Of a DNA stretch of 64,000 nt, positions 34,918 through 45,664 are shown in pieces. Within the stretch, counting starts at the first letter, position 1. Each line of letters begins with the position of its first letter. The notes below the pieces were generated by a model. The model was given only the letters and a program-made list of their open reading frames with translations. It had not been told where the DNA came from and made no database searches. Source of the DNA: Phyto melanocephala (lineage: Eukaryota > Arthropoda > Insecta > Diptera > Rhinophoridae); the NCBI GenBank assembly GCA_941918925.1, contig OW799233.1, positions 114,821,833 through 114,885,832 on the forward strand. Reading direction: 5' to 3'. The translations under genes were made by a program, and so were the position numbers.

Positions 34918-35835
34918 GTCCATATTAATGGGACTAAAACAATGATATATCCGCCATTATGTTTCGAAGACCATCTCAAATTTTCTACTACTTAGTTAAG
35001 CCTTTTCATTTTGTACCCATACTGTTGGGGTTAAGGAAAAAAATTATACGGCATTTTGTTTTGGGGTGTTACCTTGTTTTTAAACTACTACTAGTCAAGC
35101 CCTTTCATTTGCTGCTAATATTGTGGGTGTTGAAGGGTTCAATTACTAGACTTATTTTACGATATTTTGTAGTGGTGGCCATCATGAATTTTAAATTGCT
35201 AATAGTGTACGTAATTCCGTTAGCTAAGCGTTTTTACTTGATACCTATACTGCTAGGTCTAAAAGCTAAAATAATCAATTTTCATTTGTAAATATAGTCA
35301 AGGTACTAAAGCAATTGTCTTTTGATGCTTATATCTCGGGTAATTTAAAAGTGATTGATTAGTTTTAATCAGGAATAATTTTACGATGTTACGGCTTGCA
35401 ATTTCGTGTCACTAGCGTGTCCAAAAATTAATTAAGATATTTAAAAACTTTATATATATATATTGTGTTTTGCCTATAACTTTGACGATTAGTAATAAGA
35501 CCTAGAGGCATAACATATGTATAAATATGTAGGTGTCTAAAAATCATTACTGGGCTTAAATATTTTTTTTTTGTAAAAATATAAAAGCAGTCGTGTTTGT
35601 TTGCTCATATTTTAAAAGGTTATAAGGCGATTATACTGGTTTTCAATTCATTAATTTCTGAATATTTCCAAACAATTGATAGATCACACTCTTCTGCGCC
35701 AGATTTGGGAGCTAAGAAGCTGATTTTAACGAACACACGGACAGATGGACATCGCCTAATCGATTTTTCTATTCATAAGCTTTTAGAAATTTACACTTTA
35801 TGGTATCAGAAATGAATGTTTCTGTAACATTAATC
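34918..35835 (+). mobile_element. DINE-1-like repeat, tandem-core type, 5' end missing
   Basis: Carries three units of the internal repeat (AAGCCTTTTCATTTTGTACCC, AAGCCCTTTCATTTGCTGC, AAGCGTTTTTACTTGATACC, each about 115 bp apart). This produces a misleading 110-codon open frame at 34959-35291. Further on come AACACACGGACAGATGG, TTCATAAGCTTTTAGAAAT and TTATGGTATCAGAAATGAA. The terminal hairpin is lost. Confidence 0.7.
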
Positions 35836-35874
35836 TACCATTTTTATCCTCAAAATAATTGTTTTATATTGTTT

Positions 35875-36210
35875 TTAACGCTTGCGAAGTTTAAGAATAC
35901 AGACTGCGTTACGTAACATATTTTTTTTTATTTTTTCTGGTACCCCTGACATCAACGCTTTTATGGTAATATTAGATATCTTTTGATATCCAAACATCAT
36001 TTTTCGCAGTAATTTTGGAATATATGGCGATCTTTTGTTGCCATAATAGATGTTTTTTAAAAAAATCCTAATACCTTTTAATTGACCTGAGTGCTGAACA
36101 ATTTTGTGGATTTGCTTCTCGAAACCCCTAAAACATATTATTAAGTACCACTTTAACTCCGCTTTGCTGAAATGGTAGGGCGTTAGATCGGGCAAAATTA
36201 AAGTAGGCAT
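35875..36210 (-). pseudogene. Tc1-like transposase N-terminal half, degenerate
   Basis: An open 111-codon minus-strand segment. It reads FRGFEKQIHKIVQHSGQLKG, then GNKRSPYIPKLLRKMM and ISNITIKALMSG, which I read as the first helix-turn-helix ('IAKIVQHS'), the linker ('RS.SPKLLRKMV') and the second helix-turn-helix start of a Tc1-type transposase. The linker is damaged and there is no catalytic domain downstream; the frame ends beside the 3' end of the neighbouring DINE-like copy. No terminal repeats were found. It could be noise of unusual length, but the order of motifs argues otherwise. Confidence 0.45.
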
Positions 36211-36704
36211 TTCATGTTATCTAACAGAAGGCTTTAGTCGCTTCTCCTACCACGCTTTTATATAAATTTTCCAATTTTTTTTTTCTCCCGTTGTCACAAA
36301 ATACCTGCTTCTCTCACCACAAGTTGAGACAGATTGTCAAACAAGAATTTTTTGAAAACTTTAATTGGCTTTTTTTAAATATGTCATTCACACTTTCCCG
36401 TGAGTCGGCAGTATATAATTCCAGGACTGGAAACTGTTATAACATCATCTCGCTATTCATAACGACAATCTTTTTTTATTTCTTAGCATGCAGTTTTGCC
36501 TTCGTGTTTTTTGTAGCATTTCTCTCTAAAACTTTTTGTGCTATGAACGATTTAAGGCCAACATCACGTCAACGATCTTGAGTGCAAAAAATCTTCAAGC
36601 AATCCATTTTTTGATCCACTTTTCTAAGTGCAATATAATGATGCCTCTTAAATATGGCGCTGGCTTTCTTCGTCTTATTTATATTAATAAAAAATTAATT
36701 AATT

Positions 36705-37193
36705 TTTTACGCTAAAAGTATATGTATATATTCTGAGTCCTTATAGATAGAGAACTTGATTTAGCTAAATCCATTTTCCCATGTGTATGTTGAAATCAAT
36801 TTTTTTAAGCTCCCATGTATACTACAGACTCCTATATGGTGCAAATTAATCAGATATGCTTTCGAGAATTTTGCTATTGAAACTGAGTTATGCAGGATTA
36901 TCACGAGCTGCGATATGAGCGAAAGAACAAAATTGCCTCTGTTTTTTTATGTAAACAAAGTCACATTTTTCATATCCTATGGAACTTCTTGCAACGTTTA
37001 TTACTTACGTTCATACATATATATGTTCAATGGGTAAATTGCCAATAAAGATAACGGCGAACAAATTAAAAAAAATTTATAATTAAAAGTTCAAATTATC
37101 GATTATCAATCACTTATGCACTGTTTAATTTTTAGTTATGATCATTACGTGATGATACAGACTGTGTGAAGCCGAATATAGTGCTCTTGTTTA
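36705..37193 (-). mobile_element. DINE-1-like repeat, reverse orientation, shortened
   Basis: In plus-strand coordinates TATATATTCTGAGTCC, GATTTAGCTAAATCCATTT and GTGTATGTTGAAATCAATTT are the reverse of the 3' module. The segment ends with GTGTGAAGCCGAATATAGTGC then TCTTGTTT, the reverse of the 5' end. The interior is mostly unlike other copies. Confidence 0.55.
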
Positions 37194-38588
37194 AATTTAG
37201 ATGATTCTTTAAACAAAAAATAAATTCCTAGTGTTTATTTAAGTGCCTGTACATGCATATTTTAGCAGACAGCCCTCTTTATATTTTTATTACATTCGTG
37301 GGTACTGTCAGCCTTACTACGAGTGTAGTTGTCGTAGTCGTTATTTAACCAATATAGCACGATATTAAATTTACGACTACCACAAACTAAACTGAAATGT
37401 CGTCTGTTAGTCGTTTTTGACAACTATAGTACTAAGTAATTAAAAACTACAATTTTTCAACACGATATCTATAGTCGTAATATTGTCACTTATTGCAATG
37501 TATATACAATAAGTAATGAAATATAGAATATTTAAATTATCAATCATCATAAATGTTTTAATGTTATAAATTATTATGAAAATAAATTCTGTGGACTTTT
37601 GATAAAAAGAACTTAAATCGAGATAAGAAAATTTGAGATTTCATTATTATCAAAGTAAGATCTTTTTGATGCTTTTTTTTGCACTGATCGACGTATTTTT
37701 ATATAAAATACTCTAGAGTTATCACGTTTTTAAAAGAGTTAATTATAGTTTTTTGAGCTTTTTTGAATAATTTATAAATTTAATTAAACGTTTTTTTTTT
37801 TATCAGAAGTCGCCAGTGTACAAAATTCTAATTAGTATACATTAATCCGAGTTTAAGTACAAGTTACACAACTTAAATTTAATTATTTTTTGAATGTTGT
37901 GATTTTTGTTTGCTCCTGAAATATTTATAAATTAAAATATTTATTTTTTTTATAAAAAGTCTAAAGATTTTATTTTATACGTCTTTTTTTAGTTTTTTTT
38001 CTCATAAACCTTGTTTCAGTGTTTGAAATTTAGTCTACATAGCAACCAATCGTCTAGCAAAATTCAATTGTAACTGAAAATTAAAATCAATTTTTATCTA
38101 AAACAATACAATAAATACATTTTTAAAATGCTGACTCAATACATTTCAATGCTATCAAGATATTTTTTTTTCTTCGCTCCAATGAAAAACCCAATCAGTT
38201 TTTAACTCAAAAAAATAATTTATTGAAAAGTTAAAACTATTTAACATGCATAGATATTTGTTGTAGGTGCTCTTTTTTTAAGATTTAATAAGAACAAAGT
38301 CATAAAAAATGTACTATTTGCATAAAAATTGCTTTAAGCTTTATTAGAAAATATCTTTTTTTTCTTTTTTTTCTACTTGTATCTAAATACATTGCTCTGT
38401 AATTGTCATTTGCAATAACACGTATCCGTTTGATACAATAAATTTGATCACGCAATTGGTTTTTTATGAAAAAAACCTTGAATTCTTATGAATCCGTTTA
38501 TTTATTAAATATTATTTTTTTTTTTCTAAAATAAATATAAAATGATAATAATTGCTAATATAGATTTGTAGCAGTTTTGCAAGCTAAA
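37194..38588. other. AT-rich stretch with a weak inverted repeat
   Basis: At 37320-37445 TAGTTGTCGTAGTCGTTAT and ACGACTACCACAAACTA pair imperfectly, with further GTCGTTTTTGACAACTA nearby; possibly an old foldback element. Nothing else recognised. Confidence 0.4.
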
Positions 38589-39581
38589 GAAGTAAAAGTG
38601 CTATATTCGGCCGTGCCGAATCTGATAATACCCTTCACCATCATGTACATAGGCATAATCCCACATCGTAGCTTAACCTATATTTCATGTTATACGTCAT
38701 TTTTCTGTATTTTTTCCGATGCCATCGTCGATTTTAAATTTTTACGTAGTTATCTGTTTTCTACTAGCTAAGCCCTTTCATTCGATACCCATATTGATGG
38801 TGTTAAAAATATTTGTTCCGCCATTTTGTTTTAGACGCCATCTTAAATTTACTATATTTTACTGTATTCTACTGGTCAAGCCCTTTCATTTGATACCAAT
38901 ATTGAAGGGTTCAAGAAGTTACATTTTAAAATGCCACATTTAATCCATGTTTAAATTTATTGTCCGCCATATTGTAGTGGCGGCCAACATGATTTTAAAT
39001 TTTTTATAGTTCTTATATTGCGCTAGTCAAGTCCTTTCAGATGATACCAATATTGACTCACTCAATTGTCTATTGTCTCAATTGCTTAAAAAAATTGATT
39101 TTAGTTTGTAAATTTTTGGAATATATATTTTTCAAAAACAAGTTTTGCCTATAACTTTACCAATTAGAGCACGCTTAATCCAAAATTTTTCATGAATATC
39201 TCTAGAGGCATATTATATCTACAAATAGTAGCAAAGGTACCTATAGATTATTCTGTGGCTGAAAAATTTTAATTTTGGTGGTAAAAATATGGGGAAAAAA
39301 GAGGCAGTAGTGTTTATTTGCTTATATCTTAGAAAGTTATGGAGCGATTGTGCTGAATTTCAAAGCGATTCATTCCCGGATATTTCCAAAAGATTGATAC
39401 CATACACAGATCTGAGGAACCTATGGTTGCTTCTAAAAGTTGATTTCAACCAACACACGGACAGACGAACATGGCTCAATGGACTCCTCTATTCATAAGC
39501 TTTCAGATAATATATACTTTATGGGGTCGGAAATGAAAATTGTAGAAATTACACTTGTGCACCACAGGTGAAGGGTATAAA
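38589..39581 (+). mobile_element. DINE-1-like repeat, full length, tandem core
   Basis: 5' hairpin TATATTCGGCCGTGCCGAAT then ATACCCTTCACCATCATG. The core has three ~120-bp units (CTAAGCCCTTTCATTCGATA, TCAAGCCCTTTCATTTGATA, TCAAGTCCTTTCAGATGATA) alternating with CCGCCATTTTGTTTTAGACG. The 3' module is ACACACGGACAGACG, ATATACTTTATGGGGTCGG and the end CAGGTGAAGGGTATAAAAA. Same ends as the A-rich-core copies but an entirely different middle. Confidence 0.85.
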
Positions 39582-39882
39582 AAGTATATTCTTGCTTGTA
39601 TGTATGGATATGTGCCAACAGTTTCGATTGTAGAATAAACTATGTCATCTTATTTTATTAAAAAGTATATATAAATTTTTTATAAAATTTTTAAAAATAA
39701 AACTTTCAAAAGCTCTATTGTGTTACAAAACTATGTCCATTTTCAAAAACCATAAAGTTTATCAGAGACATTTTATATATTTTTAGAATTTATCTTAAGT
39801 TTTCTATAAATAGATTCTAAAAAATGTCTCGACAATAAACTAAAATCTATAAGCTGGCATGTGGTTGCAATCCAAATATTTA

Positions 39883-39999
39883 CTGCCGTATTCATAAAAA
39901 ATATTTTAGGTTTATTAAAGGATTATTTGACAGATATTGTACAAAACTTCGTTGAATAAGCCTTCAATAAAGCTAAAATATTTTTCATGAATACGGCAG
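39883..39999. mobile_element. MITE, PIF/Harbinger-type (family 2, copy 2)
   Basis: 117 bp with arms CTGCCGTATTCATAAAAAAT and, at the right, ATGAATACGGCAG. The target duplication is TTA on both sides (39880-39882, 40000-40002). Same length as the copy at 7995-8111 and better preserved. The CTGCC start is shared with family 1. Confidence 0.85.
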
Positions 40000-40728
40000 T
40001 TAATCTTTAAAAAACATTTAATAACAATTTTCTTAAACGCTCGTTGTCGTAAAATGCATTTGTTTGCTGGACATGTACATGTACCCATAGATACGCATAA
40101 TTGTAACTTCTCAGCAAAATCGCCGTAGACGATATTTTCCTTAATAATTTCTATCAAAATATTTTAAAATTTTTCGTGCTCAAAATTTTTCACTGAACTT
40201 TTCGCTGTTAATGGAATAATGAATAGCTTTGTAACGACTGCTTTCGCGATAAATTACTCAGCTGATCATATATCACATATTGTTGTCTATTAACTCTTTC
40301 AGGTTTGGTGGTCAGTTTTCTAGCCACTTATTTTTGACATTTTAAAACATGCTTTGGCACTATCTATTGGAAAAGTCTTAAATAGTTACGTTTTTTAAAG
40401 TGATCTTTTATCGTTTGGTAAAAAATTTTTGCATTAGGGTGCGCTGGTTACTTTGGTATATTTATTTAAAAATTTGGCAATCCATTGTTTTTGTATCGGG
40501 ACTTTCTCTAGTTCAATAAAAATGCTTAGAGTGTTTATTATTTAGCAAATTTAGTGTTACTTTATTATCTAGTACTTGTTTTGTTGGTTTGTAATAACAT
40601 CAATATTTTATATAGTGTATTTGTCGATAAATGACGTAAGTAATATGGTGGTTAGAATACTAACCACTGTGACTATATTAGGTTTTATATAATGAGTTTT
40701 TCTACATAGTTTTTTTTATATTGTAAGG

Positions 40729-40923
40729 TTGTCGCGAGTACTCAATGAAAGTGATATCGAAAATATTTTGTTTGAAGATATATCTTCTAATGGGGAAAGT
40801 ATCTGCAATCTTGATTCTGACAATAAAGATAATTATAAACAGCAGAGCGATCCTTTTTACGAAAATGTGCAAGATGCAGCACAAAAAAAATACAGCGCGT
40901 ACTATATGGTAATGCAGAACATG
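40729..40923 (+). pseudogene. piggyBac transposase N-terminal remnant
   Basis: 65 codons, without an ATG at its head, reading LNESDIENILFEDISSNGES then CNLDSDNKDNY. The 'I..IL.EDS' plus acidic Ser/Asp-rich stretch is the usual N-terminus of piggyBac-family transposases. Nothing of the DDD catalytic core or the C-terminal cysteine-rich domain follows; a stop and then a foldback insertion come next. Lies in the correct orientation between the two TTAA-flanked ends. Confidence 0.55.
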
Positions 40924-40964
40924 TAAACTTTCTATTTGCATTCGCAAAAATAAAACCTGTTTTT

Positions 40965-41098
40965 CAGGGGGAAAATTATGGTATTCGAACGTGATCGAAA
41001 TTTGAAAATTCTTATTAGAATCTCTATATCTAAAGCACACCGAACTCGATCTTACGAGTACAATTTCGATCGTGATCAAATGCCGTAATTTTGCCCAG
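40965..41098. mobile_element. Foldback MITE, CAGGGGGC family (copy a)
   Basis: 134 bp with left end CAGGGGGAAAATTATGG then TTCGAACGTGATCGAAATT, and right end AATTTCGATCGTGATCAAAT then GCCGTAATTTTGCCCAG, i.e. inverted arms of about 35 bp. Nested in the piggyBac-like element. Relatives at 24411-24595. No target duplication was clear. Confidence 0.65.
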
Positions 41099-41336
41099 AT
41101 TTTCACAAAAACTAATTTTTTTTATACTATTTGACTAAAAATACTTAACTTTTCTTGTTAATTTTTTTATGCCAACTGCCACGGTGGTTACTTTACTAAC
41201 CACCCTATTACGCAAAATACTGAAGACCTAATTCTATTTGTCTTGATTTTTATAATAAATAAGCCTTAATTAAACTAACAATACAACTGTTTTATTTTTT
41301 AAGTTATATATGTAAAACCGTGGCTGAAAGAGTTAA

Positions 41337-41957
41337 AGTGTTGGATGACAAGATGAGCGACAAAGTCTTCAAATTGTTCTTGTGTATACATAAATGAGCA
41401 TTAAAAATAACGTATCTTTTAAAGGGAAAAATAAAATTCGCATTATTGTTTAATTGACTTTAGACAACAGAACAGAAAGATAAGATAAAAATGTGATTGA
41501 TCAGTGATTATTTTTTTTATACACAATGGTGTATATATGAAGACATAATTGTTCAATTCTATGTAATACCTATGTAAAATCCTAAACGATAATTGAGCAA
41601 CAGCCTAAACAATTCGTCAAAGATATTTAAAAAAATCCGCGAACATCGTGCATTACTTAATGAGCGACAATGTCATTTGGAGTTAAAATTTGTTTGGATT
41701 GTATGCGTTTTTGTAGCTGACACTTCGTCAGGCGAGTTAAGCATCAATTGACAGAAACAGCAAGACTCCTTTCTTTATTAAAATCAATTTTTTTTTTTAA
41801 TTTTTGGCTTCATTCATTTCTGTAATGTTATTATTAATGTAATAATTTAATTACATTTTTATTTGTAAAATTATAATTCCTGTCTTCTTCTTTCCCGCTG
41901 TTTTCCACAAAATACGATCCAAAAATAAAATTATTTTTAATGATAAAATAGAGTTCG
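41337..41957. other. AT-rich stretch, nothing recognised
   Basis: No frame, RNA gene or terminal repeat was recognised. Confidence 0.45.
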
Positions 41958-42125
41958 GACGTTACGAATTTTGTATACAATTGATATATAAAAAACGTCT
42001 TAGAATTCGGTGCTCTATGCCCTTATTTTAAACACTCACGCTCGCAAAAATGTTGCCATATTTTCATAAAATCCGATATATTTGGTAAACAATACAATGA
42101 TCTTTTGTTGTTTTGACGTAACGAA
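41958..42125 (-). repeat. Dispersed repeat with CGTTACG ends (copy 1)
   Basis: Read on the minus strand, it carries TTTTATGAAAATATGGCAAC, ATTTTTGCGAGCGTGAGTGT and ATAAGGGCATA, matching 63539-63696 on the plus strand (TTTCATGAAAATATGGTAAC, GAGAGAGTGAGAGT, ATAAGAGCATA). Ends GACGTTACG and TGACGTAACG are inverted. Probably a short non-autonomous DNA element. Confidence 0.5.
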
Positions 42126-43685
42126 ATATGGAAAAATAAAATCCAAAAATAAAATAAGAGTATTGACGCTACTGCCGTAGATTTAATTATGGATCATATT
42201 TATATGACAATGCTTTTGCGAGAAGTTGCAGACGCAATTAATTTTCAGTATTTTGTTATGTTATTCGTTATTGCAATATAGAAAAATGTAAATAAAATGT
42301 TCAGTAATAGAATTTTTTTCTTGGTCCTGCTCATAACTATTTCTCCTGATTTTCACACAATATACCGCATTTTGTATTAGAACATACAGAGGATTTTTAC
42401 TGATCTCAACTAGAATTATAATGAACATTTTTAAAACGGATTTAATATTTAATTTTAATTAGTATCAGTGTTAATTATTTCGTGCACCTTAAGGACCTTT
42501 CTGTAGGACCTTGTGGCCCAGCTCCTTTTAACAATATGATCACACTTCGGGGCAATGACGCAGTCAAATGTTTTTGATTTTACATTTTGGTCTGTAGTTT
42601 TGAGTATTAGTTTCTTACTATTTTAAAATGCGCCGCTCCCTCTATAAAAATTCATTATTAGTTTCAGATATCTGAGTAAAAATTTTAACATCTTTCTGAA
42701 TTTTTTTAAACTATTTGAAAAGAGCGTGCAACACTTTTTTAATGATTTTCTAAACAATTTCTTGTAAATTATTTTCTATGTTATTTTCTCTTGTTTAATC
42801 AATATTTTAAACCGAGACACGTTTATTTGACATCAATTGATCTGTTTGCAAAATTATAAGCAAATCTCTTGTTACAACAAACAAGAGTCATAGAAAAACT
42901 AAAACGTAACATTTTAACCTCCTCTTTTTCTTTGCAACATTGTTTGACAACAAAATGAATACAACAACATTTAAGTAATTTTTACTTTTTTTATTGTACT
43001 TTTTAACTAAAAAAAAACTACATAAACTATTTTCATAAAACTAGTAAGTTTTCTTAGTGGGGTGGGGAAGTGTAGGTGAAGTGGCGGGTGATTTCCTTTT
43101 TATTTAAAGTGATCACGTTTTGTTATTTGAGTCATTAACTAATGGCCATTAACTTTGTTAAAAGCACTGTTTAATAAAAAAAAACCGAAAACTTCATTGT
43201 TTAGATAAGGAGTGGTGGTAAACAGTGTTTTTTTTTTGTAAGAATCACCTTTTAACTTCTTTGTTGTTGTTGCTAACTAACAAAGCAAATTAGTTTAAAA
43301 TATATTTTTATTTTTTGTGTTTTAATACAAAGATTTAATTTAAGTTGAAAAGAAAATTGTATTCATGTAGTAATGAAATAAATTAAGTTTTTTTTTATTA
43401 GAAAGAAAAATAATTAAATTGAAAAGAATAGTGCAAAGAGACTGTCATTATATTAACAGTAATTATATTTTTTTTTTGTTATGAATACAATTAAATAATG
43501 TATTATCATCTATGGACATGTTCTCATTAGTTGCAAGACATTAGCTAAATTAAACTAAAGATAAAGGGTATAATAAAGAAAATTCAAATATAAGTTTAAT
43601 TGACTGTACATATATGAAATGTATTTTAATGATATCAAATATATCATATTAAATGATTTCTGTAAATAGTGAAATATGTAAAGTA
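42126..43685. other. AT-rich stretch, nothing recognised
   Basis: No protein-like frame or element ends were recognised. A short G-rich patch (GGGGTGGGGAAGTG) lies near 43059. Confidence 0.45.
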
Positions 43686-44222
43686 TGCCAAATAACTTTT
43701 TTTTTTGAAAATGCTATAAAAAAAGTTAGCTTCGGCTGTGTGGCACGTACCGCTGTCCTGTTGAAACCAAACGTTTCCAATATCCTCCTCTTCAATTTGT
43801 GAACAAAAATTCGTTCACCATGGCCCAATAACGATCGCCGTTGACTACGGCCACTCCTTGCTCATTTTCGAAGAAAAATTGCCCAATTATGCCTCTGGAC
43901 TAAAATCCGCACCAAACAGTGACTCGTTTTATGTGTATCGGCTTTTCAATGTATGCGTATGGGTTTTCTGTGCTCCAAATGCGACAATTTTGCTTGTTTA
44001 CATACCCGCCAAAATCAAAATGAGCTTCATCTGAAAAGATGATTTTTTTTTGGCAAAATCGGCCAAAGTAATGTCGCAATATTTTCCAGCCCTGTTCAAG
44101 CGTATACACAACCATATTCGTTCAGCTCAAGGATAAAACTAATTATCTGTCAAATCAGACATGAGCTAAGTGTTACCATTCACGAAATAAGCACTAGTTG
44201 AAAAAAATACGTTAGATGGCCA
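43686..44222 (-). pseudogene. Mariner transposase, internally deleted copy A
   Basis: Minus-strand frames: VYTLEQGWKILRHYFGRFC, FSDEAHFDFGGYVNKQNC (first catalytic Asp), HIKRVTVWCGF, GIIGQFFFENEQGVAV, VNGDRYWAMVNEFLF and, after a frameshift, the QQD…TCHTAEA block (second Asp). The protein then stops being homologous and runs straight into the A-rich 3' end (GTTATTTGGC), so the third Asp and the C-terminus are deleted. Most of the DNA-binding domain is also missing. Ends resemble those of copy B (GCCAAATAAC…GTTAGATGGC) but are eroded. Belongs to the same mariner group as the DD41D copy at 47.6 kb. Confidence 0.8.
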
Positions 44223-44618
44223 AATACAGAAGTAAATTAGATACATAATCTTAGAGGTTTTCATATATACGCTCAACAAAAAATGTAGTAAAAACCTAAT
44301 CCTTGGTTTTCAAATAATTACAAATATTACTACTAAGTTTGAAGTATATACTAATATTTTTCTATTTGTATCAGGCATTAAGTACTTAATAAAATTAATT
44401 TCAATGATAATAGTCTGTGGCTCTGAAACGTGATAAAGGTTTCTTTGATGTTTCCTTTATGGCACAGGGACCAATACTTAGCATGCCGTAAAATGTGTTC
44501 TCTAAAAATGCAAATTTTTTCAATACAAATCTTTTTTTCGTAAAAATAAAAATAGCAACAACTGCTAAACTGCAAATCGATAATACTTGGACTAGGTAAA
44601 AGAAAGCGACAAAAAAAA

Positions 44619-45640
44619 ACAAGTAAGAGTTCTATATTCGCCCATGCTGAATCTAATAATACCCTTCACCATCATGTTCATAGCATGTGGTATAATAAAT
44701 TCACTATAGTGTACCTTAAGTTTCAAATTTAATGTTATACGCCATTTTGTTTTATTATTTCTGACGTCGTCTTTGATTTTGAATTTTTTTTGTTTTTAGC
44801 TGTAGTCTACTCGTCAAATCCTTTCATTTGAAACCCATACTGATGGGGTTAAGAAAAAAAACGCCCTTTTGTTTTGGACGTCATCTTGGATTTTAAATCG
44901 TTCATCTATATATATAAAAGTGAAACTCTGTGTGTGTTAGCTATAGACTCCGAAACTGTAAAACCGATCGGACTCAAACTTTGGCAAGTTGTTCTACACA
45001 TACCAGGGAGCGTTTATGGGTGGAAAAAAGTGGTCGGGGCCACGCCCATAAAAATTAGTTATCAGTTTTAGCTACTTGCACTTGACCGATTTTTCTGAAA
45101 CTTTGCACACATATTGAGCTGTTATGACTTTACAATTTCGTGATTAGAAAAGTGGGCAATGCCACGCCAATAAAAAAAATTAAAATTTTTAGGTTTTTGC
45201 ACTTGATATTAAATTAAAATTCAGAATGCATTTCGATTCATTAAGGGGCGTAGCAACGCGCGCCGGGTTTGGCTAGTAGTTAAATAAATAAGGACTGGTC
45301 ATGAACTTTGTTATTGAGATGGTAAAGTTTTAATAAATTAATTTAAAAAAACAAAATATTTGTATTTTGATGCCTATATCTCAGTTAGTTGCAAAACGAA
45401 TTGTTTGTTTATTTTAGGATAATTTTCGAGACTACGGCTGTCTTAAGTGTCTCCAAAAATAATTAGGAGCTATGCGAACTTAATATATATATGCCTATAA
45501 CTTTGCGGATTAGAGAACGATTTGTCCAAAATTTTTTAAGAATAGCCTGGGGCATTGTCCAGAAAATAATCGGAAGACTAAAAAAAAATTCAACTTTTCT
45601 GGTAAAAATATTGGGGAAAAATTGAGAGGTGCGCTATTAT
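44619..45640 (+). mobile_element. DINE-1-like repeat, tandem-core, interrupted by a Helitron
   Basis: 5' hairpin eroded (TATATTCGCCCATGCTGAAT), then AATACCCTTCACCATCATG and CAAATCCTTTCATTTGAAACC, TTTTGTTTTGGACGTCATC as in the 38.6-kb copy. The right part has TTTGATGCCTATATCTCAG and CCTATAACTTTGCGGATTAG. A Helitron occupies 44905-45276. The 3' module with the CGGACAGAC track is missing. Confidence 0.7.
44905..45276 (+). mobile_element. Non-autonomous Helitron, 372 bp
   Basis: Begins TCTATATATATAAAAGTGAA after an A and ends CGCGCCGGGTTTGGCTAG before a T: TC…CTAG ends and insertion between A and T. Removing it restores the DINE-like sequence (…TTTTAAATCGTTCA|TAGTTAAAT…), confirming a nested insertion. 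It differs in the body from the 630-bp Helitron at 20.5 kb. No coding. Confidence 0.7.
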
Positions 45641-45664
45641 AGCTGCACTCTTAAGATCATATTT

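Larger units (their letters stand above)
40294..41332 (+). mobile_element. piggyBac-like element, internally deleted, ~1.04 kb
   Basis: Ends CTCTTTCAGGTTTGG and GGCTGAAAGAG are mirrored and sit inside TTAA at both sides (40290-40293, 41333-41336), the hallmark of piggyBac insertions. Three 20-bp dyads with 8-bp arms and 4-bp spacers lie at 40308-40327, 40648-40667 and 41184-41203 (best: GTGGTTAGAATACTAACCAC). Between them is a short acidic frame like the start of a piggyBac transposase, but the catalytic domain is absent, so it is non-autonomous. A small foldback element lies within it. Confidence 0.8.

Noticed and set aside
34959..35291. 110-codon frame with three internal peptide repeats (KPFHFVPILLGL-like)
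   Set aside because: The peptide repeats are translations of the ~115-bp tandem units in the core of a DINE-like copy; the same units at 38.6 kb are not consistently in frame.
40702..41106. 134-codon minus-strand frame across the piggyBac-like element
   Set aside because: It is the reverse strand of the transposase remnant and the foldback MITE; no motif, and the element's coding strand is plus.
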